Positions 41,822 to 50,788 of a stretch of DNA of 50,902 nt are shown here, one piece after another. The stretch is from CABMKH01 sp040797625 (GTDB lineage Bacteria; Bacillota; Clostridia; Tissierellales; Tissierellaceae). A program made the translations under genes and the position numbers. Every line of letters starts with the position of its first letter. Positions within the stretch are counted from its first letter, which is position 1. A model generated the notes under the pieces. It was given only the letters and a program-made list of their open reading frames with translations, was not told the DNA's origin and ran no database searches. The stretch spans positions 1-50,902 of the forward strand of contig JBQHQH010000021.1 in the NCBI GenBank assembly GCA_052067355.1. The letters run 5' to 3'.

Positions 41822-42901
41822 CTATTTACTTTCTTTCAATCTAAATTTCTGCCAAGGTTTTATACTATCCAATAAATATATCTCCTCGTCTACTACCTTA
41901 CCAACAACAGATGATCGATTACTATTTTTCATTTCCTTTAATGCAATTTGCATTTCTCCTGCATAATGAGCATAGAGACTGCTTTCAATAATGACATCCC
42001 CTTTTTCCATATCCCTAGGATTTATCAATTCAAAATCATGCCCTTTATACTTAAGCCTACTTTGAGTAGAGCGTATCATATATTCAGAAACATCTCCCCT
42101 ATTGAAATGCAGTTCATTAAATAATATATCTTGCTGTATTTTGGGAATATCCTTATATAATTTTACATTTAAAGTTAAAATTTCTTTATCCATTGTTCCT
42201 AAAACTTTTAGTTCTTCCTCTGATGCATAGCAATTGGATACTATTACATCATCTATCAAATCTGTGTTAAATAAATCCTTTGCTTGAACATCTATTGGAA
42301 GATCGCGATGTTCTTCCAAAGTAGGAAGCCCTTCTCTCACATCCCATGGTCCAAAAGTTGCTACCTGTGATGAAACAAAAGCAGCAGTTCTTATGCCATG
42401 CTTTTTAAATTCCTTCGTAGTTTCTATAAAATGTCTTCTTGATATGCCTGAATATCTATGAGGATAAAAATTATGACATCCTATTATATTTTCTTTGTTA
42501 GGCAAATAGGATATTATATTATCTAAATATTTAGTTCCACTGCTTATATTAAGCTCAATCTTTAAATTGTAGTTATTAAAACTCATTATACTTTCTTCAA
42601 TTCCACTAAATCCCATATCTAACCTAATGCCTGCTAATCCCATGTCATTAAACACCTTTAAATCTTTATAATCAATATTTAATTCTTCAAATACAGCTGG
42701 AGAAACATCTGCTATAACTTCCATATCTAATCCTCTAGCTATATTTACTATATCTTTAAACTTTTTTAATCTGTCTGATTTTACACTAAGAAGATTTAAA
42801 AACACCCTCTTGAACCCATATTTTGCCGCTAAGCTCAAATAATCCTTATCCTCTTGAAAATCTGATCTATCAGGATAAATTGAGATTCCCAATTTTTTCA
42901 T
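41822..42901 (-). CDS. MupG/DUF871-family TIM-barrel glycosidase-like protein
   Basis: 359 residues. It begins KKLGISIYPDRSDFQEDKDYLSLAAKYGFKRVFLNLL, the first strand and loop of the barrel, then has CHNFYPHRYSGIS and FVSSQVATFGPWDVREGLPTLEEHRDL, the conserved centre of the family, and a small beta domain at the C terminus (DVSEYMIRSTQSR...). MupG of S. aureus is a 6-phospho-N-acetylmuramidase splitting MurNAc-6P-GlcNAc. Here it is the last gene of a Lac-type PTS operon, so it may act on a phosphorylated disaccharide. No murQ is present. It starts 3 bp after EIIA. Confidence 0.85.
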   Translation of the reverse strand: MKKLGISIYPDRSDFQEDKDYLSLAAKYGFKRVFLNLLSVKSDRLKKFKDIVNIARGLDMEVIADVSPAVFEELNIDYKDLKVFNDMGLAGIRLDMGFSGIEESIMSFNNYNLKIELNISSGTKYLDNIISYLPNKENIIGCHNFYPHRYSGISRRHFIETTKEFKKHGIRTAAFVSSQVATFGPWDVREGLPTLEEHRDLPIDVQAKDLFNTDLIDDVIVSNCYASEEELKVLGTMDKEILTLNVKLYKDIPKIQQDILFNELHFNRGDVSEYMIRSTQSRLKYKGHDFELINPRDMEKGDVIIESSLYAHYAGEMQIALKEMKNSNRSSVVGKVVDEEIYLLDSIKPWQKFRLKESK

Positions 42902-42904
42902 GAT

Positions 42905-43225
42905 TTAATTCTCCTCTTTATTTAATCTAGATTTATAAACATCTATAAATTCTATAGCCATATCCCTTATAGTAATTGCATTCATCAAATGATCTTGAGC
43001 ATGAACTAATAATAAAGATAGGTTTTTTTCTTCTCCCCGTGCTTCCCCCTGGATTAACTCAGTTTGACTTCTATGCGCTTGTGACAATTTATTATTAGCT
43101 TGTTTTATAAGATCAGATGCCTCTTTAAATCTATAGGACTTAGCATGTGCTATGGCTTCCATAGATAAACTTCTAGATTCTCCACTATTATTAATTATAT
43201 TCATTATTATTAGCTCTAACTCCAT
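42905..43225 (-). CDS. PTS EIIA, lactose/cellobiose family
   Basis: 106-residue all-helical EIIA. The phosphorylated His is His75 in LLLVHAQDHLMNA, with Asp78 for the trimer metal. It takes phosphate from HPr and passes it to the EIIB encoded at the operon start. It lies 40 bp after the GH4 gene, separated from EIIB and EIIC by that gene. Confidence 0.95.
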   Translation of the reverse strand: MELELIIMNIINNSGESRSLSMEAIAHAKSYRFKEASDLIKQANNKLSQAHRSQTELIQGEARGEEKNLSLLLVHAQDHLMNAITIRDMAIEFIDVYKSRLNKEEN

Positions 43226-43265
43226 AGTGATCTCTCCTTCATTCTTTGAATTCGTTGGCTGCTAC

Positions 43266-44588
43266 CTATTCACTAAAAAAATTAGTCAAATATTCTCTAT
43301 TTGCTATTAACATCTCATCAAAGACCTTTCTACCTATTGAATCATTTTGAACTAGAGGATTTAAACACATGGACATTATTCCCTTATAATAATCTCCTTC
43401 CATTGCTGATTTGGCACCTAATATTTCACAAATCTTAATCTGTTGTATTAGACCTTTTATTTCTATAGGAAACTCATCTATAAACCTACATGGAATAGGA
43501 CCAGATTTGGTAATATATGAGCTTATCTCTATGGCATATTCATCAGAAAAGTCCTTTATTGTTCCATTATTTAAAGTATTTACTACCTGTATATCTCCCT
43601 TATCATTATATATAGATGAAATCAAATTACAAGCTACATCAGAATAATATGCCCCTCCTCTTTGCTCTAATTGTTCTGGTTTTTCATCTACTTCCGGATC
43701 TCTATATATATTAAATAGGTCCTTTTCTATATCCATCACATCTAGAGCTCTTGTTCTTCCCGCTTTAAATTGTTCTAACTGATTCTCCAACATATCTTTA
43801 GTTTTATAGTAATATTTATGATATGGACAAGGTACTAGATTTAAGGCAGTTAAAAATTCCCTATCCCATTCCTGTAAATCAATATTTCTCATATTTATAT
43901 CTTGAGAATTTTCAAGATATCTTTGAAATACCTCTTTAGTTTTATCTTCATCATCTATATAGATGTTAAAACCATATACTAAATGATTTAGTCCAGCAAA
44001 ATCTATTCTAATTCTACTTGAATCTATTTCCAGTATATCTGCCATATCTCGTTCCATACTTATGGGAACATTACATAGACCTATAAACTTCCTATGATTA
44101 GAATATCTAGACAGAGCTTCTGTAACCATACCTACTGGATTAGTAAAATTAATCAGCCACGCTTCTGGACAAAATTCATGCATCTTATTGGCTATATTCA
44201 GTATAATAGGTATGGTCCTCAATCCTTTAAATAAACCACCTGCTCCTACGGTTTCCTGACCTATAATTCCATAGGACAATGGTATTTTTTCATCTCTCTC
44301 CCTTGCCTTTAATTGTCCTACTCTTAACTGAGTTGTAACAAAATCCGCACCCTTCAAAGCATCATCTAAATTTAGAGTAGTATATACCTCTATAGGTATA
44401 TTGACTTTGTTGAACATTCTTCTAGCTAAGCTTCCTATTATCTCTAATTTTTTCAAACCTTCTTCTATATCTACTAACCAAATTTCTTCTACTGGTAACT
44501 CATCATACCTCTTTATTAAACCTTCTAAAAACTCTGGTGTATAAGAGGAGCCCCCGCCTATCACTGCAATTTTTAATCCTCTTTTCAT
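43266..44588 (-). CDS. 6-phospho-beta-glucosidase, GH4 family
   Basis: NAD- and metal-dependent GH4 glycosidase, 440 residues from the ATG at 44588 (a GTG three codons earlier is poorly placed). The NAD loop is VIGGGSSYTPEFLEGL, the catalytic region is LINFTNPVGMVTEAL, and metal ligands are the Cys of LCNVPIS and the His of AGLNHLVYGF. GH4 enzymes eliminate through C3 oxidation and act on phosphorylated disaccharides brought in by a PTS. It lies between EIIC and EIIA. Confidence 0.93.
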   Translation of the reverse strand: MKRGLKIAVIGGGSSYTPEFLEGLIKRYDELPVEEIWLVDIEEGLKKLEIIGSLARRMFNKVNIPIEVYTTLNLDDALKGADFVTTQLRVGQLKARERDEKIPLSYGIIGQETVGAGGLFKGLRTIPIILNIANKMHEFCPEAWLINFTNPVGMVTEALSRYSNHRKFIGLCNVPISMERDMADILEIDSSRIRIDFAGLNHLVYGFNIYIDDEDKTKEVFQRYLENSQDINMRNIDLQEWDREFLTALNLVPCPYHKYYYKTKDMLENQLEQFKAGRTRALDVMDIEKDLFNIYRDPEVDEKPEQLEQRGGAYYSDVACNLISSIYNDKGDIQVVNTLNNGTIKDFSDEYAIEISSYITKSGPIPCRFIDEFPIEIKGLIQQIKICEILGAKSAMEGDYYKGIMSMCLNPLVQNDSIGRKVFDEMLIANREYLTNFFSE

Positions 44589-44644
44589 CAATACCACTCT
44601 TTCTACATAAAATACTATCTTATCCCCCTAAAAACCCACTTCAT

Positions 44645-45937
44645 CTATTTAGTCTTAGAAGCTTCTCTATCTACTGCTTGTTTTTCAGCTACCTTTACGA
44701 AAGGCAAATAGATCAATATTGAAATTCCTAGATTTATAAGAGCCAATATAGCTGCCATTATACTCCCAATACCTTCACTACCCGTGGATATGAAGGCTCC
44801 TATACCTACTGGTGAAATCCATGGTGCTAAAATATAAGTTGGTGGAACTAAACCTGATACTGTTGCTATATATGCCACCAATGACAGTACACCTGGTACT
44901 AATAAAAATGGAATGAGTAATATAGGATTTAATACTATCGGTAGTCCATACATTACTGATTCATTTATTTGGAAAATTCCCATTGGCAACGATAATTTCG
45001 CAACTTCTCTATACTCTTTCCTCTTCCTAACTACTATAAATATTGCTATCAACAGCCCTAAAGTTGCCCCTGATCCTCCTAGATGAACAAAGGAGTCGAA
45101 GAATGCTTTTGTCACTAGATGTGGAGCCTCTTTTCCTGCTAAAATTGCATCATAGTTTTCAGCTAGTGCTGGTAAATAAATACTCTGCATTATAGGTTCA
45201 AAGATATTAGCTCCATGAATTCCAAAGAACCAAAGTACATTCATTAAAATTGGCAGCATAATTATCGAAATCATACTTTGACCTATATTCATTAGCGGTT
45301 TTTGCACAGTATTAAATACTACATCATATAAACTTCCACCACCTAATTTATCTATGATATAGGTAAGTGTACCAAAGAAAAATAGTGAAATAAATCCTGG
45401 AACTACTGATGCAAATGCTTTTCCTACAGCTGATGGTACATTATCAGGCATCTTTATAATCAGACCTTTTTCCGTTAGTTTTACAAATATCTCCGTAGCA
45501 ATTATAGATACTATAATACCAGTAAACAATCCATTAGCATCTAAATAACCGCTCCATAAATATCCCCAACCAGCATCCCCATGAGATTGCGGCAATGAAA
45601 TCAAATAGGACGAAACAGATATCAAACCAGCTGCTAGACTATTTTGATTGTAACCTTTAGCTAGATTGTATCCTATAGAAAAAGTCACTAACAAACCGAG
45701 CATTGCAAAAGTTCCCCACCACACATTACCATTTATAGGTTCTAGAATTGCTCCTAAAGGTGCTATCCAAGCTCCTAGAGTATTGTTTAGTAATGTTGCA
45801 AAAGATCCTGCTAAAACAATAGGCATAATACCGAAAAATCCATCTCTTATAGCCGCTAGATGTCTTTGAGATCCAATCTTACCTGCAACTGGAACAAATT
45901 TTTCTTCCATCCATCTCATAAAATTATTCATATCCAT
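44645..45937 (-). CDS. PTS EIIC, cellobiose/diacetylchitobiose type
   Basis: 430-residue membrane permease with around ten segments (IMPIVLAGSFATLLNN, TFAMLGLLVTFSIGYNLAKGY, FISLFFFGTLTYIIDKL, and others). GIHGANIFEPIMQ and the NESVMYGLPIVLNPILLIPF stretch are typical of the Lac-family EIIC with the substrate site. Members import cellobiose, lactose or chitobiose; the sugar cannot be assigned from sequence alone. It follows EIIB by 19 bp. Confidence 0.95.
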   Translation of the reverse strand: MDMNNFMRWMEEKFVPVAGKIGSQRHLAAIRDGFFGIMPIVLAGSFATLLNNTLGAWIAPLGAILEPINGNVWWGTFAMLGLLVTFSIGYNLAKGYNQNSLAAGLISVSSYLISLPQSHGDAGWGYLWSGYLDANGLFTGIIVSIIATEIFVKLTEKGLIIKMPDNVPSAVGKAFASVVPGFISLFFFGTLTYIIDKLGGGSLYDVVFNTVQKPLMNIGQSMISIIMLPILMNVLWFFGIHGANIFEPIMQSIYLPALAENYDAILAGKEAPHLVTKAFFDSFVHLGGSGATLGLLIAIFIVVRKRKEYREVAKLSLPMGIFQINESVMYGLPIVLNPILLIPFLLVPGVLSLVAYIATVSGLVPPTYILAPWISPVGIGAFISTGSEGIGSIMAAILALINLGISILIYLPFVKVAEKQAVDREASKTK

Positions 45938-45956
45938 CCCCCTTAAAACTAATCCC

Positions 45957-46268
45957 TTATTTCCCCTGAATTAAATTTAAAGCTGTATCTAGTACTTTGT
46001 CTCCACGCATCATTCCATAATCCACTGTACTAATTACTTCTACTGGAATTCCCTGTGTCTCTGGCATAGATTTTATCTTGGAAAGCATATATCTTACTTG
46101 TGGTCCTAATAGTAAAACGTTGGCATCTTTCAAATAGTTCTTTAGATCTGCCTCTGCAATAGCATTGATATCTACTTCAATTCCCCGTTCTTTAGCTACT
46201 ACTCTCATCTTATCTACTAATAAGCTAGTAGACATACCTGCTGAACATACTAATAAAATATTATATAT
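45957..46268 (-). CDS. PTS EIIB, lactose/cellobiose family (apparent AUA start)
   Basis: A 103-residue EIIB. The phospho-Cys is in NILLVCSAGMSTSLLV at residue 8, as in CelA-type proteins, and LLLGPQVRYML is conserved. In homologues translation starts two residues before the Asn/Lys-Ile-Leu-Leu stretch; here that codon is ATA at 46266-46268. AGGAGG ends 8 nt before it. A GTG at 46275-46277 overlaps the last G of the same AGGAGG, so it cannot be the start, and the next ATG is after the active Cys. It is the first gene after the sigma-54 promoter. Confidence 0.8.
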   Translation of the reverse strand: MYNILLVCSAGMSTSLLVDKMRVVAKERGIEVDINAIAEADLKNYLKDANVLLLGPQVRYMLSKIKSMPETQGIPVEVISTVDYGMMRGDKVLDTALNLIQGK

Positions 46269-46318
46269 GATAACCACCTCCTATGTTTAATTTTAGTAAG
46301 CTTTGCACTATATTAATA

Positions 46319-46335
46319 ATGCAACTATCATACCA
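46319..46335 (-). promoter_or_regulatory. Sigma-54 (-24/-12) promoter for the PTS operon
   Basis: The minus strand reads TGGTATGATAGTTGCAT: GG at -24, GC at -12 and exactly 10 bp between them, matching TGGYRYRN4TTGCW closely. The start site would be near 46308, about 40 nt before the EIIB start. The gene just upstream encodes a LevR-type activator that requires sigma-54. Confidence 0.9.
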
Positions 46336-46439
46336 GATATTATAGGTCATATTCAATTTAATATAAGAAGGCTTAGAATTTCAACCTATAAAAGCATTTT
46401 ACTTTTAGGAGAAATAAAAAGCTATATGAGATGGAATTG

Positions 46440-46458
46440 TAATCTACGGGATAGATTA
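46440..46458. promoter_or_regulatory. Palindromic candidate activator site
   Basis: TAATCTA-CGGGA-TAGATTA, a perfect 7-bp inverted repeat, with a further TAATCT half-site at 46464-46469. It lies about 105-125 bp upstream of the -24 element, the usual distance for an enhancer-binding protein, and next to the activator gene. Confidence 0.65.
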
Positions 46459-46484
46459 GAGTGTAATCTTCAGTAAAATTTATA

Positions 46485-46513
46485 AAAATAGTGTGCACAT
46501 TTTGCACACTATT
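46485..46513 (-). terminator. Terminator after the LevR-type activator gene
   Basis: AATAGTGTGCA and TGCACACTATT arms around AAATG, then TTTTTAT, overlapping the activator stop codon. It separates the activator gene from the PTS operon. Confidence 0.85.
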
Positions 46514-49247
46514 GCACACTTATATTGTTTTCAATGAATAATTTCACTATATAGGCTATTTCACTGTCACCTAAACTTACCTTATTATCTATTTCTAGAG
46601 AACCAAAACATTTTTTTACCACTGCCATTTCACTTCTATAGTCCATTTTAAATTTATTTAAATCCTCAAATACCCTAGGAGAATTTCCCTCTATTAAGTT
46701 ATCTATAAGAAAACATATATGAAGAGCTATTCCCATTTGCACATCCATTGAAATATGTCTATCTAGTTCCACTTCTAACACCTTTATTAACTCTTTTACA
46801 TCATAGATTAATCTACTACCATTTACATGGTTCAGATGTTCTCTTATGGAATCCCCTATTTTCTTATACATCTCCTCTTCCTGAATTATATCTAAAAGAA
46901 TTTCTTCTCCTTCTCTTGTAAATATATCTATAGCAGAAATATATGGAATACCTGGGTATTTTATATCCATAGGTGAGATTATACCTAAAATGTTGTATTT
47001 AGTTTTCATTTCTCCTATTCTTTCTGCTAGAGTTCTCTCATGAATTATATTTATAGGTATAATATCTATACTTTGAAGGTCTATCTTTTTAACTAGGATA
47101 TCTGCAATCTTTTTAGCAGAACCATCTCCTGTAAAACAAGCTGTAATAAAAACATCTCTTTTAACATCTAGCTCACTGCTTAGATTATCAATTTTTATAG
47201 AATTATTATACTCCAACTTTTTGTTTAAACTCTTCATAGTATAAGACATAATCTCGTCTAAGCTATATCCCATAATTGCCTTTCTCCCAAGGTCTAAGAC
47301 TTCTAATGTACTAACCATATCAATAGTTCTAACATCTATGCCAGTTTCCTCAGATATCATATGTCCAAAATTAGTTAAAGACCCCATATCAACCATCAAT
47401 ATTATTCCCTTTCCCTGATGGACCTCTTTTATCATTGATTTAGTTATTTCATACATTATTTGAGGCTTCATTGTCAACGGCATATCTATTCCTATTATGT
47501 ATTCTTCACCTATTAAACTATTAACCACTTCCACCATAGAACTTGCTGTACTTTTACCATGCATGGCTACTATTATTTTTACTTTAGATTGTTCCTGTAC
47601 TGAACTTTCTAATGATTCTTGGGCAAAAAACATTGCTAGATATCCTATTTCATCTACTGGTGTTTCAACATCAAATTTAGTATCTATAATCTTAGCTACT
47701 TTCATGGCAAACAAAAATTCTCTTTCATGATTAATTCTAATAAAATTTAGTTTTGGATTGAAAATCTTCTCTCCCTTTCTTATTCTTTCAATACTTCTTT
47801 CTAAATGTAATGAAAGTCCAAAATATATTCTTTCACTATATTCTCTGTCTAAAACCTTTTTAGCTAGTAATAGTACTTCTTCTACAGTTTCTAATACTGT
47901 CTTGTTTACAATATTTAGCAATTCTTCACGTCTAACCTTTCTACTAATTGCTCCTATATACTTTCTAAATTGTGATTCAATATCTATGTTTAAGATTTCA
48001 TTAATTTCTGATTCACTCATGCCTAAATTCTTTAAATTCTTCATTTTTTGTTCTATTGTATCATAAAAATCATCATTAATATTTTCTTGCTCATAGATTA
48101 ATTGTAATGGCATCTCTTCCTTTGTACTAAATTGTAATATATCTGAAGTATTCAATAGGAGTTCATCTATTTCCTTTCTAAATTCATTGATTTTAAGCAT
48201 ACCTTTTCTCACATGATTAGGAATATCTCGTTGATTTATAATCAAAAAATTATCCTGAGTTGACTTATAATTTAAGAAAGCCTTTGCACAAGCTAGTTGT
48301 ATATCACTTTTTAATTGACCTATATTATTAGGGCAATCATATAACAAGTAAGATATTATTGAATTTTTATTTATGTAAATAGAAGTTCCAATTCTATGGG
48401 ACTCCTCCTTTAAAAAAGCGTTTATTAATGAATATCTCTCTTGCAAACATCTCTCATCTAGACTTGGTAATTTTATAATCATAGGAATTCTTCTAGAAAA
48501 CGTCTGCAATAGATAAGAATTAGGATTCTCAGTTGTAGCCGCTATAATCCTTACATCTACAGATATCAATTCACCTGTATCCCCTAAAGGTCTGAAAACC
48601 CCATTATCTATATATGTAAACAGCATCTCCTGTCCTTGGGGAGGCAATCTATGTATTTCATCTAAAAACAATATTCCCTTATCTGCTTGTCTTAATAGTC
48701 CATCTCTATCTCTATCGGCACCTGTGAACGCACCTTTTTTAACTCCAAAGATCTGAGCGGTTAATAAACCAGGATTATCTACATAGTCTGCACAATTAAA
48801 TCTAATAAAAGGAGCACTTTTATCTAAGATTCTGGATTTTATTGCAAAGTTATACATCTGTTCTGCAAATAAGGACTTACCTACTCCTGTTTCACCTAAT
48901 ATCAATGTATGTAGCCCCTTTGGTGGGTACATTATAGCTGATTTTGCCTTTTCTATTGGCAAAGATAAACTCTGTTTCGCTCCAGCCATCTTGTTAAATC
49001 CATCATTATTTTCTTTGAACTCTAAATTTCTAGAATTTCTTTCTTCTTTATAGTTTGGGGTTTTATATAAAACAGGTCTGCCACTTATCTTTATAAGTTT
49101 ATTCTCTTTATAGAGTTGATTTAAATATCTACTTACATTGGATCTTGTTAGGCCTATAACTCCAGATACGTCAATTGCAGAAACACCTTGTAACTTATCC
49201 TTCTCCATTTCTTTAACGATATTATATATCTCATCTATCTTTCTCAT
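46509..49247 (-). CDS. LevR/CelR-type sigma-54 activator with PTS domains
   Basis: 912 residues. N-terminal HTH (residues 20-60, AIDVSGVIGLTRSNVSRYLNQL), then a sigma-54 AAA+ domain with Walker A GETGVGKS (118-125), the sigma-54 contact loop GAFTGA (172-177) and Walker B ILFLDEIHR (192-200). PRD1 follows (ERIYFGLSLHLERS), then an EIIA-Man-like domain (IIVAMHGKSTASSMVEV), an EIIB-like domain (ITACFTGDGSAKKIADIL) and a C-terminal PRD2 (HISMDVQMGIALHICFLIDNL). Phosphorylation by HPr and EIIB should control its activity at the neighbouring -24/-12 promoter. Confidence 0.95.
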   Translation of the reverse strand: MRKIDEIYNIVKEMEKDKLQGVSAIDVSGVIGLTRSNVSRYLNQLYKENKLIKISGRPVLYKTPNYKEERNSRNLEFKENNDGFNKMAGAKQSLSLPIEKAKSAIMYPPKGLHTLILGETGVGKSLFAEQMYNFAIKSRILDKSAPFIRFNCADYVDNPGLLTAQIFGVKKGAFTGADRDRDGLLRQADKGILFLDEIHRLPPQGQEMLFTYIDNGVFRPLGDTGELISVDVRIIAATTENPNSYLLQTFSRRIPMIIKLPSLDERCLQERYSLINAFLKEESHRIGTSIYINKNSIISYLLYDCPNNIGQLKSDIQLACAKAFLNYKSTQDNFLIINQRDIPNHVRKGMLKINEFRKEIDELLLNTSDILQFSTKEEMPLQLIYEQENINDDFYDTIEQKMKNLKNLGMSESEINEILNIDIESQFRKYIGAISRKVRREELLNIVNKTVLETVEEVLLLAKKVLDREYSERIYFGLSLHLERSIERIRKGEKIFNPKLNFIRINHEREFLFAMKVAKIIDTKFDVETPVDEIGYLAMFFAQESLESSVQEQSKVKIIVAMHGKSTASSMVEVVNSLIGEEYIIGIDMPLTMKPQIMYEITKSMIKEVHQGKGIILMVDMGSLTNFGHMISEETGIDVRTIDMVSTLEVLDLGRKAIMGYSLDEIMSYTMKSLNKKLEYNNSIKIDNLSSELDVKRDVFITACFTGDGSAKKIADILVKKIDLQSIDIIPINIIHERTLAERIGEMKTKYNILGIISPMDIKYPGIPYISAIDIFTREGEEILLDIIQEEEMYKKIGDSIREHLNHVNGSRLIYDVKELIKVLEVELDRHISMDVQMGIALHICFLIDNLIEGNSPRVFEDLNKFKMDYRSEMAVVKKCFGSLEIDNKVSLGDSEIAYIVKLFIENNISVQ

Positions 49248-49299
49248 ATTTTCCCCCCTAAACTCTTAATCTCATTATATCAAAGATTTAAAATACAAT

Positions 49300-49329
49300 A
49301 AAGCCTACCTTCAATTCGAAGGTAGGCTG
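49300..49329 (-). terminator. Terminator after the uracil permease gene
   Basis: AGCCTACCTTC and GAAGGTAGGCT perfect arms around GAATT, then TTATTG, 15 bp after the permease stop. Confidence 0.85.
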
Positions 49330-49343
49330 ACTATCTAAAACTA

Positions 49344-50606
49344 TTATTTAGTTATTTCTTTTCTATTTAGTATCCAATTTAGGATGATTCCTACTAAAGC
49401 TGCAAAACTCAATCCTGTTATTGCTACTGTATCATTTAGTGGGATACCTATTGTAATGTTAAACACTCCACTTAAATAGTCACTTCCTAGACCAATTGTC
49501 AATATAGTTCCCATCACTATAATATTCTTTAAGTTAAATTTAACTTTTTGATTCTTTATAGTCTTAGCTCCTATAAGAGATATCATTGTAAATAACATCA
49601 ATGATATTCCACCCATTACTGCATTAGGTATTGTACGAAGTACTGCACCTATCTTTGCTACAAAGGCTAAAGCTACTGCAAACATAGCTGCCAATCTTAA
49701 AATTGATGGGTCATAATTTTTAGTTATTGCCAACACTCCTGTATTTTCTCCATAAGTTGTATTGGCAGGTCCTCCTACTAAAGATGCAAAAGTTGTTGCC
49801 AATCCATCTCCTAACAGTGTCCTATTTAATCCGGGATCTTCTATAAAATTCTTTCCTACTACTTGCCCATTAGTTGTAATATCTCCTAAGTGTTCCATAA
49901 ATACTGCCAATATCACTGGTGCAGTTATAGCTATAGCAGCAAAATCAAATTTAGGTAGTTGAAATTCTGGAAGTGCAAATAGTGCGCTATTTTGAATTAC
50001 TTCTGTCTCAACTAAGCCTACCTTCAATGAAATCATATATCCAACTACTACCGCTATTAAAATTGATAGTTGCTTTATAAATCCCTTACACATAAAGTTA
50101 ATTAATAATGCTATTCCTAATGTAATCCCTGCTATAATTAGATTTTCTTTTGCCATATCAAAAGCTACTGGTACCATGTTCATACCTATTACTATGATCA
50201 TAGGACCTACTACTTGAGGAGCTAGATATTTTTCTATCTTCTCTATGCCTATCTTTTTAATCACAAGAGATAAAATCACATAAATTAATCCAGCTACTAA
50301 CATTCCACCTTGGGCATAGGCTAGATCTCCATTGTAAATCTCTTTAATCTTTAAGATGATTGGAATAAAAGCAAAAGATGAACCTAAGAACACTGGCACT
50401 TTTCCACCTGTACACATATGGAAAATCAATGTACCACAACCTGCAGAAAATAAAGCTATTGAAGGATTTAATCCAGTAAGAATTGGTACTAATACGGTAG
50501 CACCAAACATAGCGATTAGATGTTGTAAAGCCAATACCGATTTTTTTGCATTACCTAATATTGCAGACTCGTTGACAACTGCCTTTTTAATAACATTATC
50601 TGTCAT
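49344..50606 (-). CDS. Uracil permease (NCS2/NAT family)
   Basis: 420 residues with about 14 membrane segments. The NAT core is visible: VPILTGLNPSIALFSAGCGTLIFH with GGKVPVFLGSSFAFIP, FMEHLGDITTNGQVVG, and GDGLATTFASLVGGPANTTYGENTGVLAITK. This is the uracil:H+ symporter type (PyrP/UraA). It has a SigA promoter and a PyrR-like RNA site in a leader of about 60 nt, so pyrimidine control is likely. It is the first gene after the rRNA terminator. Confidence 0.92.
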   Translation of the reverse strand: MTDNVIKKAVVNESAILGNAKKSVLALQHLIAMFGATVLVPILTGLNPSIALFSAGCGTLIFHMCTGGKVPVFLGSSFAFIPIILKIKEIYNGDLAYAQGGMLVAGLIYVILSLVIKKIGIEKIEKYLAPQVVGPMIIVIGMNMVPVAFDMAKENLIIAGITLGIALLINFMCKGFIKQLSILIAVVVGYMISLKVGLVETEVIQNSALFALPEFQLPKFDFAAIAITAPVILAVFMEHLGDITTNGQVVGKNFIEDPGLNRTLLGDGLATTFASLVGGPANTTYGENTGVLAITKNYDPSILRLAAMFAVALAFVAKIGAVLRTIPNAVMGGISLMLFTMISLIGAKTIKNQKVKFNLKNIIVMGTILTIGLGSDYLSGVFNITIGIPLNDTVAITGLSFAALVGIILNWILNRKEITK

Positions 50607-50624
50607 TTAAAATCTCTCCTTTCC

Positions 50625-50638
50625 AGCCTCACAGGACT
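50625..50638 (-). promoter_or_regulatory. PyrR binding-loop sequence before the uracil permease
   Basis: The minus strand reads AGTCCTGTGAGGCT, an exact match to the PyrR loop ARUCCNGNGAGGYU. Flanking CUAG and CUGG pair as a short stem, and CUUU/AAAG can extend it. The ribosome site AAAGGAG begins 3 nt after the loop, so PyrR bound with UMP could block it. No terminator exists between promoter and ATG, which argues for translational control. Confidence 0.85.
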
Positions 50639-50672
50639 AGTTTAAAGTTTAGTATTAAATTTTCCTCTAACT

Positions 50673-50701
50673 ATATTAGCATACATACACATAATATGCA
50701 A
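50673..50701 (-). promoter_or_regulatory. SigA-type promoter for the uracil permease
   Basis: TTGCAT (50696-50701), a 17-bp spacer and TAATAT (50673-50678), giving a leader of about 60 nt that contains the PyrR site. Confidence 0.6.
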
Positions 50702-50743
50702 GAATTATTTTTGTTTGATAGTCCTATTAGTATACATGGGTAT

Positions 50744-50782
50744 AAAAAAAGCCCTATCTCTAAATTGAGATAAGACTTTTTA
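50744..50782 (-). terminator. Terminator after the rRNA operon
   Basis: AAAGTCTTATCTC and GAGATAGGGCTTT with AATTTA loop, then TTTTTTTAT on the minus strand, directly after the 5S rRNA. Confidence 0.9.
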
Positions 50783-50788
50783 TCTAAA

